NCBI GenBank assembly: GCA_946404585.1
Contig: CAMJEC010000014.1
Location: 1-16,066, forward strand
DNA from: an uncultured Caryophanales bacterium
GTDB taxonomy: Bacteria; Bacillota_I; Bacilli_A; RFN20; CAG-826
DNA length: 16,066 bases
Direction: 5' to 3'
Shown here: piece after piece, positions 6,104 through 13,077 of the stretch
Position numbering within the stretch: position 1 is the first letter of the stretch
Layout of the letters: each line of letters begins with the position of its first letter
Translations under genes and position numbers: made by a program
The notes under the pieces: generated by a model
Seen by the model: the letters and a program-made list of their open reading frames with translations, nothing else
Databases searched by the model: none
What the model was told of the DNA's origin: nothing

Positions 6104-7630
6104 ATGAAGAAAAGTATTATTGCATTTGCGATAGTTGAAGCTAGTCTATTAGCGACATCTTTATTAGGTTGTTCCACTCCTAATTCTTCTATGCCTATTT
6201 CTTCAAGCGATAATAGTTCAATATCATCCAGTATAGAATCCAGTTCTTCTAGCGAATCATCTAGTTCTTCTAGCGTACCTGTTCATGAGGTTGATCCTCT
6301 TACTGAGTTGAACTTTAGATATAACTCTACTACTGATAGCTATTGGCTTGATGGCGCTAAATCTACAGATATCTCTGGTAATTTAGTCATCCCAAGTACA
6401 TATAATGGAAAACCTGTAGTCGGTATTACTATGCAAGCTTTTCAGTTTTGCAAATCATTAAAATCAGTGGCCATTCCAAGTTCTATTAAAGAAATAGAAT
6501 CCGAAGCCTTTGCGTTATGTGAAAATTTAGAATCAGTCACCTTGAATGAAGGTTTAACAAGAATTAGTTATTATGCTTTTCATAGATGTGAGAAATTAAA
6601 ATCAATCGTCATTCCTGATACCGTCACCTTCTTAGGGGATTGTTCATTTTTGGGCTGTCTTTCTTTAGAAAGCGCAAAGCTAAGTAAATATATTACTGCG
6701 ATTGGTGACTATATGTTTGAAGGATGTTCAAAATTGAAATCAATTAACATTCCTGAAGGGGTTACTCGCATTGGCGAATTTGCCTTTAGAGCTTGTGATT
6801 TCAATGCGGTTACAATACCAAATACTGTTAAAGAAATTGCCGTTAGCGCTTTTAATGGCAATAAATCTTTAAAGAGTGTCACTATTCCAGAAAGTGTGAC
6901 TACTTTAGATTCTTCCGCTTTTATCAATTGCTCATCATTAGAAGCAATTAATGTAGATACAAACAATACATTGTATTGTTCTATTGATGGTGTCCTTTTC
7001 AACAAAGAAAAAACTACACTGATGAAATTCCCATCAAACTGGACAAAGGCTTTTACTTTTCCAAGTAGCGTTACCACTATTGGTGACTATGCATTCTGTA
7101 GCTGTGATCGTTTAGTATCATACGAAGTTCCAAACAACATTACTTCTATTGGTAAAAATGCTTTTTCTAGCTCCAAACATCTAGAATCAATTAATATTCC
7201 AAATAATGTCACCTCAATTGGAATGTTCTGTTTTGCGTGGGATACCGCTTTAAAAGAGATTACCATTCCTGGAAGTGTTTCCACTCTTGATCAAGGAACA
7301 TTTAGAGATTGTAGCGTTCTTGAATCAGTAACATTAGAAGAAGGCATTACCTATATTGGCCATTCACCATTTATGTGGTGTACATCTTTAAAATCAATTG
7401 TTATTCCTCATAGCGTCACTAACCTTGGCTTAGAAGCTTTGTATGAAAGCTTCTTCAAGAATATCTACTACAAGGGAACAGAAGAAGAATGGAACAATAT
7501 TGAAAGTCTTTCCAGACCACCATACATTTATAACGTGAGTGAAACCACTTTATCTTTCTATAGTGAAACTACACCAACAGGCACTGGTTCTTATTGGCAC
7601 TATGTGAATGATGTGCCTACCATTTGGTAA
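6104..7630 (+). CDS. BspA-like leucine-rich-repeat surface lipoprotein
   Basis: 508 aa. N-terminal signal peptide (MKKSIIAFAIVEASLLATSL) with lipobox LLGC, so Cys23 is the predicted lipidated residue and the protein is anchored outside the cell. Residues 24-57 form a Ser-rich linker. From about residue 85 to 460 there are roughly a dozen LRR_5 repeats of 22-24 residues with the pattern I-x-x-x-A-F-x-x-C-x-x-L-x-S-h-x-I-P-x-x-V-T. The repeats are interrupted near 285-315 by a non-repeat segment (DGVLFNKEKTTLMKFP). The C-terminus has IYYKGTEEEWNNI and SYWHYVNDVPTIW, an ending seen in many Firmicutes BspA-type proteins, so the gene is complete. SD AGAGGTG precedes ATG 6104. Family members are implicated in adhesion or host binding; the ligand is unknown. 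The gene overlaps its own terminator. Confidence 0.9.
   Translation: MKKSIIAFAIVEASLLATSLLGCSTPNSSMPISSSDNSSISSSIESSSSSESSSSSSVPVHEVDPLTELNFRYNSTTDSYWLDGAKSTDISGNLVIPSTYNGKPVVGITMQAFQFCKSLKSVAIPSSIKEIESEAFALCENLESVTLNEGLTRISYYAFHRCEKLKSIVIPDTVTFLGDCSFLGCLSLESAKLSKYITAIGDYMFEGCSKLKSINIPEGVTRIGEFAFRACDFNAVTIPNTVKEIAVSAFNGNKSLKSVTIPESVTTLDSSAFINCSSLEAINVDTNNTLYCSIDGVLFNKEKTTLMKFPSNWTKAFTFPSSVTTIGDYAFCSCDRLVSYEVPNNITSIGKNAFSSSKHLESINIPNNVTSIGMFCFAWDTALKEITIPGSVSTLDQGTFRDCSVLESVTLEEGITYIGHSPFMWCTSLKSIVIPHSVTNLGLEALYESFFKNIYYKGTEEEWNNIESLSRPPYIYNVSETTLSFYSETTPTGTGSYWHYVNDVPTIW
6242..6275 (+). repeat. Short direct repeat in the Ser-linker codons
   Basis: AGTTCTTCTAGCG occurs at 6242-6254 and 6263-6275 with a 21-bp period, in frame. 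Gain or loss of a unit would change the linker by 7 residues without a frameshift. Confidence 0.6.
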
Positions 7631-7648
7631 AACTTGGTAGGCTTTTTT
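7615..7648 (+). terminator. Terminator of the LRR lipoprotein gene, overlapping its stop
   Basis: Stem GCCTACC (7615-7621) / GGTAGGC (7636-7642), 14-nt loop containing the stop codon, then six T. The stem is identical to the thrS terminator at 6003. Confidence 0.8.
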
Positions 7649-7676
7649 CTATTTCTACTTCTACCTTATGCGCGTT

Positions 7677-7709
7677 ATGTGATAAATCAGTTATAATCAA
7701 AACATTTTT
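7677..7709 (+). repeat. Downstream copy of the 33-bp promoter-region repeat
   Basis: The segment is built as ATGTGATAAAT-CAG-TTA-TAATC-AA-AACATTTTT, partner of 6052-6084. This copy contains a consensus -10 TATAAT (7692-7697) with a weak -35 around 7669-7674. It lies 20 nt upstream of the next gene, consistent with a promoter role. Confidence 0.6.
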
Positions 7710-7729
7710 GTGGAATGGAGGTAAGAAAT

Positions 7730-7990
7730 ATGAAGAAATTATTGATTATACTTGGCATTATTGATGGCGTCATTGTGGCTTCAACACTACCACTATTCTT
7801 TCTTAAAAACGATGTTTTAAATATTGTCTTAGGATGTATATATGTTTTAGCTGTTATCGTGGATACTTTCCTTCTTGTCTTTGGCAACAAAAATAAGAAC
7901 AATCAAATAGATGATAACGATCTTTCCCCTGAGCAAATTGAGATAATAAAAGAAGCCAGAAATAAGAATATTAATCGCATCAATTATTAA
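7730..7990 (+). CDS. Small two-helix membrane protein of unknown function
   Basis: 86 aa; I do not recognise a family. Two hydrophobic helices are visible, at about residues 3-23 (LLIILGIIDGVIVASTLPLF) and 30-52 (LNIVLGCIYVLAVIVDTFLL). A charged C-terminal tail follows (GNKNKNNQIDDNDLSPEQIEIIKEAR), probably cytoplasmic. ATG 7730 is chosen because GGAGG (7717-7721) lies 8 nt upstream; an in-frame ATG at 7715 overlaps the SD. The gene has its own promoter-like repeat and a terminator that begins in its stop codon, so it is a monocistronic unit within the accessory insert between thrS and infC. Confidence 0.7.
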   Translation: MKKLLIILGIIDGVIVASTLPLFFLKNDVLNIVLGCIYVLAVIVDTFLLVFGNKNKNNQIDDNDLSPEQIEIIKEARNKNINRINY

Positions 7991-8015
7991 CTGGGTGATA
8001 TTCATCCAGTTTTTT
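7990..8015 (+). terminator. Terminator after the small membrane protein gene
   Basis: A 9-bp stem (7990-7998 with 8002-8010, one G-U pair), loop TAT, followed by T to 8015. Confidence 0.85.
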
Positions 8016-8019
8016 ATTC

Positions 8020-8048
8020 TTGAATAAATAAATGCTCTAAATTATAAT
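8020..8048 (+). promoter_or_regulatory. Promoter of the XRE-family regulator
   Basis: TTGAAT (8020-8025), 17-nt spacer, TATAAT (8043-8048). The transcript would begin near 8055, only about 13 nt before ATG 8068, so the leader is very short. Confidence 0.65.
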
Positions 8049-8067
8049 TGTCGGTGAGGCGACCTAT

Positions 8068-8649
8068 ATGTTAAGAGCGATTTTAAATTCTAAAAATATG
8101 TCACTATATGAACTAGAAAAGGCTAGTTCTATTTCTCATGCCACTTTGAATGACATTTATAATGAGCGTTCTAACATAAACAACTGCACTATTTCAATCA
8201 TGAGTAAATTAGCAGACGCTCTTAAAATTAATATTGATGAGCTTTATAAAACGTTGAACTATGACAATCTTTCATTGTTTGCCTATAACAGTGATTTTGA
8301 TCTTTTCAAAAGTGACACACTCCAACGTCTTAAAATCTCTGATGAAGTAGCCTTTGTTGCTAATGTAATTAATTCAAAAGAAATCGACAATTATTTTTAT
8401 AATAAACAATACTTAGAATCTCTTTATTTATTGTCATTGGTGGATTATTTGTGTGCTAAAAATAAAATTCCTCAATTGGAGCAATATAACTATTTTAGAG
8501 AATACAAATTTGACAAAATCTATGTCTCCAAAAGTATTTATCTATTGCTTACGTTAAAGCAAATAAAGGTGACTGACATCTTTAAAAGCGCGATAAAGGA
8601 TTTTTTAAAACACAATATTGTGGAGGCAGAGATAGATAAGGTTGCCTAG
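8068..8649 (+). CDS. XRE-family helix-turn-helix regulator with unrecognised C-terminal domain
   Basis: 193 aa. Residues 1-62 are a compact Cro/C1-type HTH: MSLYELEKASSISHATLNDIYNE is the helix 2/3 recognition pair and MSKLADALKINIDELY is helix 4/5. A linker follows, then a predicted mainly helical domain (about 80-190) rich in Lys, Asp and Tyr, with LKISDEVAFVANVI and YLESLYLLSLVDYLCAKN. I do not recognise that domain. HTH plus such a tail occurs in orphan regulators and in antitoxins, but no toxin-like gene is adjacent and the gene has its own promoter. GGTGAGG (8053-8059) lies 8 nt before ATG 8068 as a modest SD. The DNA target is unknown; self-repression is common in the family. Confidence 0.8.
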   Translation: MLRAILNSKNMSLYELEKASSISHATLNDIYNERSNINNCTISIMSKLADALKINIDELYKTLNYDNLSLFAYNSDFDLFKSDTLQRLKISDEVAFVANVINSKEIDNYFYNKQYLESLYLLSLVDYLCAKNKIPQLEQYNYFREYKFDKIYVSKSIYLLLTLKQIKVTDIFKSAIKDFLKHNIVEAEIDKVA

Positions 8650-8656
8650 CTAATTG

Positions 8657-8682
8657 AATTCTTAAAACGGAATTTAGTTTTT
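8657..8682 (+). terminator. Weak possible terminator after the XRE gene
   Basis: AATTC (8657-8661) / GAATT (8670-8674) with an 8-nt loop, then TAG and TTTTT (8678-8682). The stem is short and AT-rich. Confidence 0.35.
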
Positions 8683-8716
8683 CAAGTTATATTTTGACAA
8701 AATATTCAAGAATAAA

Positions 8717-8745
8717 TTGACACATTATACTAATAATGATAATAT
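8717..8745 (+). promoter_or_regulatory. Promoter of the infC-rpmI-rplT operon
   Basis: TTGACA (8717-8722), 17-nt spacer, TAATAT (8740-8745), the best promoter in the window. A second perfect TTGACA at 8694-8699 has no -10 at a suitable distance. Transcription would start near 8752. Confidence 0.82.
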
Positions 8746-8751
8746 CTTAAC

Positions 8752-8868
8752 GCAAAAACGTAGAAAGCAGAGGCACCCGCTTCTCGCCAGACTGACAAAA
8801 GTTGGTTGGCTAACGCTACTTCTTATGGGCTAAGAATGTTAACGGGTGCTGTGCGCATCCGTTTTTTA
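8752..8868 (+). ncRNA. L20-type ribosomal protein leader (attenuator) of infC-rpmI-rplT
   Basis: The untranslated leader holds GGCACCCG (8772-8779), which can pair over a long range with CGGGTGC (8843-8849). A hairpin TTCTTA/TAAGAA (8820-8836) lies between them, and a terminator begins at 8842. The long-range pairing and the terminator use the same CGGGTGC bases and exclude each other. This is the architecture of the Firmicutes L20 leader (Rfam L20_leader), where excess L20 promotes premature termination. The CACCCGCTTCTCGCC stretch is typical of infC leaders. Assignment comes from sequence pattern, gene context and hand-made pairing; no covariance search was possible. Confidence 0.85.
8842..8867 (+). 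terminator. Attenuator terminator in the infC leader
   Basis: An 8-bp stem (8842-8849 with 8855-8862, one G-U pair), loop TGTGC, then TTTTTT, 24 nt before the infC start. It is placed to switch the operon off before translation begins. Confidence 0.88.
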
Positions 8869-8891
8869 AATCAAAAAGGAGAGTGATACTT

Positions 8892-9446
8892 ATCGTCGAC
8901 AATCGCTACGCCACTAACAAAAAACCTGGCAATAACCAAAACAAAGATTTAGTAAATGAAAACGTTCGTTTTCCAGAAGTCCTTTTAATCGGACCTAATG
9001 GTGAGCAACTCGGAACAATGTCTTCTCGCGAAGCACAATTTAAAGCCAATGAATATGATTTGGATTTATTATGTGTTGCGCCAGCAGCCAAACCTCCGGT
9101 TTGTAAGATCATCAATTACAGCAAATATCGCTTCGAGCAACAAAAGAAAGCTAAAGAAGCTAAAAAGAAACAACATACTGTAGAAATCAAGGAAGTCCAA
9201 TTAACACCACAAATTGGTGGTCATGATATGGACACAAAAGCCAGAGCCGCACAAAAATTCTTAGAAGCGGGTAACAAAGTTAAAGTAGGCGTACGTTTCC
9301 GTGGCCGTCAAATGACTCACATTGAAGTCGGCCAAGAAGTCATGGATAAGTTTATCGCTCTATTAAGTGATTACGCGAATATTGAAAAGCCATCTGCGAT
9401 GGAAGGTCGCTGGATGTACGCAATACTCGCCCCAAAGAAGAAGTAG
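8892..9446 (+). CDS. infC: Translation initiation factor IF-3
   Basis: About 184 aa. IF-3 binds the 30S subunit, keeps it free of 50S and checks start codon and initiator tRNA pairing. The N-domain has NENVRFPEVLLIGPNGEQLG and the signature APAAKPPVCKIINYSKYRFEQQKKAKEAKKK, which runs into the linker helix. The C-domain has EVQLTPQIGGHDMDTKARAAQKFL and VKVGVRFRGRQMTHIEVG. Start: AAGGAG ends at 8881. GTG 8883 is only 1 nt away and ATA 8886 is 4 nt away, while ATC 8892 is 10 nt away. A rare start codon is typical for infC because IF-3 discriminates against it and so represses itself. ATC 8892 is preferred but not proven. The stop codon overlaps the rpmI SD. Confidence 0.95.
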   Translation: MVDNRYATNKKPGNNQNKDLVNENVRFPEVLLIGPNGEQLGTMSSREAQFKANEYDLDLLCVAPAAKPPVCKIINYSKYRFEQQKKAKEAKKKQHTVEIKEVQLTPQIGGHDMDTKARAAQKFLEAGNKVKVGVRFRGRQMTHIEVGQEVMDKFIALLSDYANIEKPSAMEGRWMYAILAPKKK

Positions 9447-9458
9447 GAGGAAAGTATT

Positions 9459-9653
9459 ATGCCAAAAATGAAAAGCAAAAGAGCTTTAATGAAAAGAATT
9501 AAAGTTACCGGCACAGGCAAAGTCGTTAGACATCACGCCTATGTTTCACATTTAGCCCCACACAAAACCACAAAACAAAAGAGACACTTAATGAAGTCCG
9601 CTGTCTTACACAAGACCGACTACAAGAGAATTAAGTTTCTCATCGTTAAATAA
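9459..9653 (+). CDS. rpmI: 50S ribosomal protein L35
   Basis: 64 aa, the normal length. The basic signature MPKMKSKRALMKRIKVTGTGK is diagnostic, followed by LAPHKTTKQKRHLMKS. The AGGAGG SD overlaps the infC stop and lies just before ATG 9459. It is the middle gene of the conserved infC-rpmI-rplT operon and so falls under the L20 leader. Confidence 0.97.
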   Translation: MPKMKSKRALMKRIKVTGTGKVVRHHAYVSHLAPHKTTKQKRHLMKSAVLHKTDYKRIKFLIVK

Positions 9654-9668
9654 GGAGGACACTAGAAT

Positions 9669-10019
9669 ATGGCAAGAGTTAAAGGTGGCACAGTCACACA
9701 CGCCCGTCGTAAAAGAGTATTAAAAAGAGCCTCTGGTTATTTCGGTAGCAAACACTTATTATTCAAAACTGCGAAAGAACAAGTTATGCACAGCTTACGC
9801 TATGCATACATCTCTCGTAGAGACCGTAAGAGAGATTTCCGTAAATTATGGATCAGACGTATCAACGCTGCTTGCAGATTAAACGATATCTCTTATAGCA
9901 AATTCATGTTCGGTTTAAAACAAGCCAACATCAACATCAACCGTAAGATGTTATCTGAATTAGCGATCAATGATCCAAAAGCTTTCGCTGATTTAGTGAA
10001 AACTGCTAAAAAGGCCTAA
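9669..10019 (+). CDS. rplT: 50S ribosomal protein L20
   Basis: 116 aa, the normal length. MARVKGGTVTHARRKRVLKRA and GYFGSKHLLFKTAKEQVMHS are the basic N-terminal extension that threads into 23S rRNA. The globular C-domain (RDFRKLWIRRINAACR, GLKQANININRKMLSELA) is the part that in other Firmicutes binds the leader mRNA. L20 is needed early in 50S assembly and is the expected repressor of its own operon. AAGGAGG overlaps the end of rpmI. Confidence 0.98.
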   Translation: MARVKGGTVTHARRKRVLKRASGYFGSKHLLFKTAKEQVMHSLRYAYISRRDRKRDFRKLWIRRINAACRLNDISYSKFMFGLKQANININRKMLSELAINDPKAFADLVKTAKKA

Positions 10020-10038
10020 TTAAGAATTAAGGTTTGAC

Positions 10039-10064
10039 AAAAGAGCGATTAAATTCGCTCTTTT
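10039..10064. terminator. Bidirectional terminator between rplT and the convergent phosphatidyltransferase gene
   Basis: A 10-bp stem (10039-10048 with 10055-10064), loop TTAAAT. The T run to 10065 serves the plus strand and the A run in the 5' arm gives a T run on the minus strand. It touches the stop codon of the minus-strand gene. Confidence 0.87.
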
Positions 10065-10657
10065 TATTTATCTTCTTCTATCGGATTATTCTCATTTCTT
10101 CTTATAAAGAAGACTGATTTATTTCTCGTATCATAACGTTTAGCGATGATATGAATTAAATTAATTTCTACTGAACCATATAAGGCAATGACCCCACCCA
10201 CGATCATATAGATAGTCCATAATAATGGAATCTCGCCTATAAAGAAGAATGGGAAGGCATAAACTAATAAGCCTAAGGCTTTATTAGCGTAGGTATGTAT
10301 CGCGCTGAATCTAGAGAATTTAATGGCACAAATAATATAGGCAATAAAGTGTAAAGCAGTTGGTGTGCCAATAATCGCCCATTGATATGGTAATAATAAT
10401 CTTTGGAATGTTGGGAAGAGTTTCGCCGCCATAACGCCATAGAATAATAAATCAGATAAACTATCTAAAGCGGAGCCAAAGCTGGACTGTATCCCTAATT
10501 TACGGGCCACTAAGCCATCAAATGCGTCAGACAAACCGCAAACACCATAAACGATAAAAAATGGCAGAGAAAGCGGTTCTAACATGATTAAGGCAATCGC
10601 ACCAAAGATACGGATTAATGTAATTAAGTTAGCAGCGTTTTTCTTAAAAAAGTTCAT
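10064..10657 (-). CDS. CDP-alcohol phosphatidyltransferase (membrane phospholipid synthesis)
   Basis: About 197 aa from ATG 10657, a normal length. It is an integral membrane enzyme that transfers a phosphatidyl group from CDP-diacylglycerol to an alcohol. The full catalytic motif is present: DAFDGLVAR, eight residues, then GSALDSLSD, that is D-x2-DG-x2-AR-x8-G-x3-D-x3-D. Several hydrophobic helices follow (LHFIAYIICAI, LLVYAFPFFFIGEI, WTIYMIVGGVIAL). The N-terminal NLITLIRIFGA resembles PgsA, but LDSLSD is closer to PssA-like members than the LDPLAD of PgsA, so the acceptor alcohol is left open. A longer GTG start at 10720 lies inside the thiI terminator and is rejected. The gene has its own promoter very close to the start and no clear SD. 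Confidence 0.85.
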   Translation of the reverse strand: MNFFKKNAANLITLIRIFGAIALIMLEPLSLPFFIVYGVCGLSDAFDGLVARKLGIQSSFGSALDSLSDLLFYGVMAAKLFPTFQRLLLPYQWAIIGTPTALHFIAYIICAIKFSRFSAIHTYANKALGLLVYAFPFFFIGEIPLLWTIYMIVGGVIALYGSVEINLIHIIAKRYDTRNKSVFFIRRNENNPIEEDK

Positions 10658-10667
10658 AACTGCTTTT

Positions 10668-10696
10668 AGTATAGTCCCTTTGAAAAATGTAGACAA
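10668..10696 (-). promoter_or_regulatory. Promoter of the CDP-alcohol phosphatidyltransferase gene
   Basis: On the minus strand TTGTCT (10696-10691), 17-nt spacer, TATACT (10673-10668). The start of transcription would be only a few bases before ATG 10657, implying a leaderless or nearly leaderless mRNA. Confidence 0.55.
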
Positions 10697-10704
10697 GAAA
10701 GGTG

Positions 10705-10729
10705 AAAAAGAAAACGTCACAAAGTGACG
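10705..10729 (-). terminator. Terminator of ezrA-nifS-thiI
   Basis: On the minus strand CGTCAC-TTT-GTGACG (10729-10715) is followed by TTTTCTTTTT. It lies about 25 nt past the thiI stop. Confidence 0.8.
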
Positions 10730-10753
10730 ATTCTTTTGATTTTATCAATGTTT

Positions 10754-11944
10754 CTACAATAAATCGTTATCTTGAGTTTCGCTTGTAATAATCTTGACTT
10801 CAACATTATTAATCGCGTCTTTGATCATTGATTCATAATCGAATTTCTTTTCAAATTCTTCCACCTCATCCATATGAGGCATTGTTTTAGGCGCCTTTGG
10901 TGTAAAGATTGTGCAGCAATCTTCATATGGTCTAATGGAGATATCATATGTTCCAATCTTTTTACTAATCTTAATGATTTCTAACTTATCAGTGGTCGCA
11001 AGTGGGCGGATGACTGGTGTATTAGTAACCGCATTAATTACGTGCATTGATTGAAGAGTTTGGCTAGCGACTTGACCAATGGATTCGCCACTACTGATGA
11101 CTGGACATTTTCTACGTTTAGATAAAGCATCAGCGAGTCTAAACATCATACGTCTCATTAATGTAATACAGTAGCTTTCAGGAGCGTTATCATAGATGGC
11201 TTCTTGAATCTTAGTGAATGGGATGATATGTAATCTAATACGAGGTTGATATCTAGTTAAGACTTTTAATAAGTCTTCTAATTTATAGATAACACCCATT
11301 TGGGTATATGGAGGAGAGGCAAAATGGATGCATTCAATACTGACTCCTCTTTTCATCATAAGATAGGCTGCGACAGGTGAATCAATACCACCACTTAACA
11401 TATGCATGGTTTTCCCGCCAACTCCTAATGGATAGCCACCCGCTCCTAGATATGTCTTACAGAAGATATAGGCAGCTTCTTGTCTAACTTCGATAGAAAG
11501 AAGAATATCAGGATTATGGACATCCACTTTTAAGTGTTCGGTATTTCTTAAGATATGACCAGCCACGATTCTAGTGATTTCATCAGAGATGATAGGATAT
11601 GTTTTATCGCCTCTTTTAACTTTGACTTTGAATGTTTTACCTTCTTCCTCTTTAATTAAGTTTAAAGCGGACTCTTTCATATCTTCGATTTCTTTAGAAC
11701 ATCTATAGACTAAAGATAAAGCGTGGATGCCACTTACATCTTGTAAACGTTCAATAATTGGATGATAGTCTAAATTATTTAGTCCAACATAGATATGGTC
11801 GTATCTTGTTTCAAATGATAGTTTTGGCCAATCCTTAAGAGCGTTTTTAACGTTTTCCGCGAGAGTACGGATAAAGTCTTTTTTATTTTTGCCTTTCGTG
11901 GATAATTCACCAAAGCGAATCATAATATGGTCATAAGTGATCAT
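10754..11944 (-). CDS. thiI: tRNA 4-thiouridine synthase ThiI (tRNA sulfurtransferase)
   Basis: 396 aa, the short form without a rhodanese domain, as in B. subtilis. The N-terminal ferredoxin-like region and THUMP domain (about 60-165) bind tRNA. The PP-loop SGGIDS (184-189) adenylates U8. YEDCCTIFTPKAPKT (C342, C343) carries the cysteine pair equivalent to the catalytic C344 region of E. coli ThiI. It makes s4U8 in tRNA, with sulfur from a cysteine desulfurase. The start overlaps the nifS stop as ATGA (11944-11941), with AAGGAG 9 nt upstream, so translation is coupled to its sulfur donor. No thiamine genes are nearby, so the tRNA role is favoured. Confidence 0.96.
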   Translation of the reverse strand: MITYDHIMIRFGELSTKGKNKKDFIRTLAENVKNALKDWPKLSFETRYDHIYVGLNNLDYHPIIERLQDVSGIHALSLVYRCSKEIEDMKESALNLIKEEEGKTFKVKVKRGDKTYPIISDEITRIVAGHILRNTEHLKVDVHNPDILLSIEVRQEAAYIFCKTYLGAGGYPLGVGGKTMHMLSGGIDSPVAAYLMMKRGVSIECIHFASPPYTQMGVIYKLEDLLKVLTRYQPRIRLHIIPFTKIQEAIYDNAPESYCITLMRRMMFRLADALSKRRKCPVISSGESIGQVASQTLQSMHVINAVTNTPVIRPLATTDKLEIIKISKKIGTYDISIRPYEDCCTIFTPKAPKTMPHMDEVEEFEKKFDYESMIKDAINNVEVKIITSETQDNDLL

Positions 11945-13077
11945 TGTTTAATCTCCTTAAGGATTTCTTCTAAGTTTTTAATTAATGCTTCTACTTCCTC
12001 TATTGTATTATCTTTATCAAAAGATATACGGATAGTATTATGGGCAAGATTTAAATCTTGATACATCGCATAGACGACTTTACTATAGTCTTCATTTTTC
12101 GCGTGACACGCGCTTAAAGAAGAGACCATAATACCTCTATTGCTTAAGGCTTCCACGACCACACTTGCTTTATGATGAAGAAGAGAGAAATTAACGATAT
12201 ATGGATTATCTTCATAATATGAATTAATGAGATATTTATCTTTGTTGTCTTTTAAGTAGCCTAACAACCTTTCGCTTAAGACTTTAACTTTTTTAAAGTT
12301 ATTAGCCTCACCTTCAATAGCAAGTCTCAGGGCTTTCGCTAAGGAAGCGGAAAGGGCTAAGGTGTTTGTGCCACTTCTTAAATTGTTTTCTTGTCCCCCA
12401 CCTTGGTTAATAGCTTTTAAGATGATTTTCTTTTCTTTAATTAATAGACCTGAACCTAATAAACCATGTATTTTATGACCAGCAATAGAGAACATATCAA
12501 TATTGTTAAAGTCTATAGGTAATTTACCAATGGCTTGAACCATATCGACATGGAAGGCAATTTTTGGGAACTTTTTGAGGTATTCACCAACTTCTTTAAT
12601 GGGGTTAATTGCCCCTACTTCATTATTGACCATCATTAAAGAAACAAGTATTGTATCTTCCCTAATTGCGGCCTTTAAAGAATTAACCTCTATTTGCCCT
12701 TCTTTATTAACTGGCAAAACTGTTACTTCAAAGCCAAAATCTTGCATCTCTAAAACTGTGTTTAAAACAGAAGAATGTTCAGTCGCGCTTGTGATGATGT
12801 GCTTACCGCGTGAGCGGTTAGCAAAGCAGTACCCTTTGATTGCGAGGTTATTAGCCTCAGTCGCACCACTGGTAAAGATCACATCATGATGAGTGAGTTT
12901 AAGGACATTTAAAATTTGTTCACGACTTTTATCTAATAGACGTGAAGATTCTTGACCAAGAGAATGTATGCTGCTCGGATTAGCGAAATATTTAAGGGTG
13001 ATTTGATTGTAAGAGTTTAATACTTCAGGATCAACTTTAGTTGTGGCAGCATTATCTAAATAGATAACATTAGCCAT
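11941..13077 (-). CDS. nifS: Cysteine desulfurase, NifS/IscS family (NifZ-like partner of ThiI)
   Basis: 378 aa, a pyridoxal-phosphate enzyme that takes sulfur from cysteine as a persulfide. Visible: YLDNAATTKVD at the N-terminus, TSGATEANNLAI (cofactor phosphate binding), ATEHSS, HVDMVQ, the PLP lysine K202 in SIAGHKIHG, and the catalytic Cys324 in SACHAKNEDYS. In B. subtilis the ezrA-nifZ-thiI order is the same and NifZ donates sulfur specifically to ThiI, so this is probably the NifZ equivalent rather than a general Fe-S desulfurase. It overlaps ezrA by 8 bp (ATGGCTAA) and thiI by 4 bp. Its TGA stop, overlapped by the next start, supports the standard genetic code. Confidence 0.95.
   Translation of the reverse strand: MANVIYLDNAATTKVDPEVLNSYNQITLKYFANPSSIHSLGQESSRLLDKSREQILNVLKLTHHDVIFTSGATEANNLAIKGYCFANRSRGKHIITSATEHSSVLNTVLEMQDFGFEVTVLPVNKEGQIEVNSLKAAIREDTILVSLMMVNNEVGAINPIKEVGEYLKKFPKIAFHVDMVQAIGKLPIDFNNIDMFSIAGHKIHGLLGSGLLIKEKKIILKAINQGGGQENNLRSGTNTLALSASLAKALRLAIEGEANNFKKVKVLSERLLGYLKDNKDKYLINSYYEDNPYIVNFSLLHHKASVVVEALSNRGIMVSSLSACHAKNEDYSKVVYAMYQDLNLAHNTIRISFDKDNTIEEVEALIKNLEEILKEIKQ

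Noticed and set aside
6709..7284. Minus-strand open frames within the LRR gene
   Set aside because: They are antisense shadows of repetitive LRR codons, without SD or recognisable protein features.
8694..8699. Second infC promoter from the first TTGACA
   Set aside because: No -10 hexamer lies 16-18 nt downstream; that position is occupied by the second TTGACA.
10658..10720. 21-residue extension of the phosphatidyltransferase from GTG 10720
   Set aside because: It begins in the stem of the thiI terminator and upstream of the gene's own promoter.
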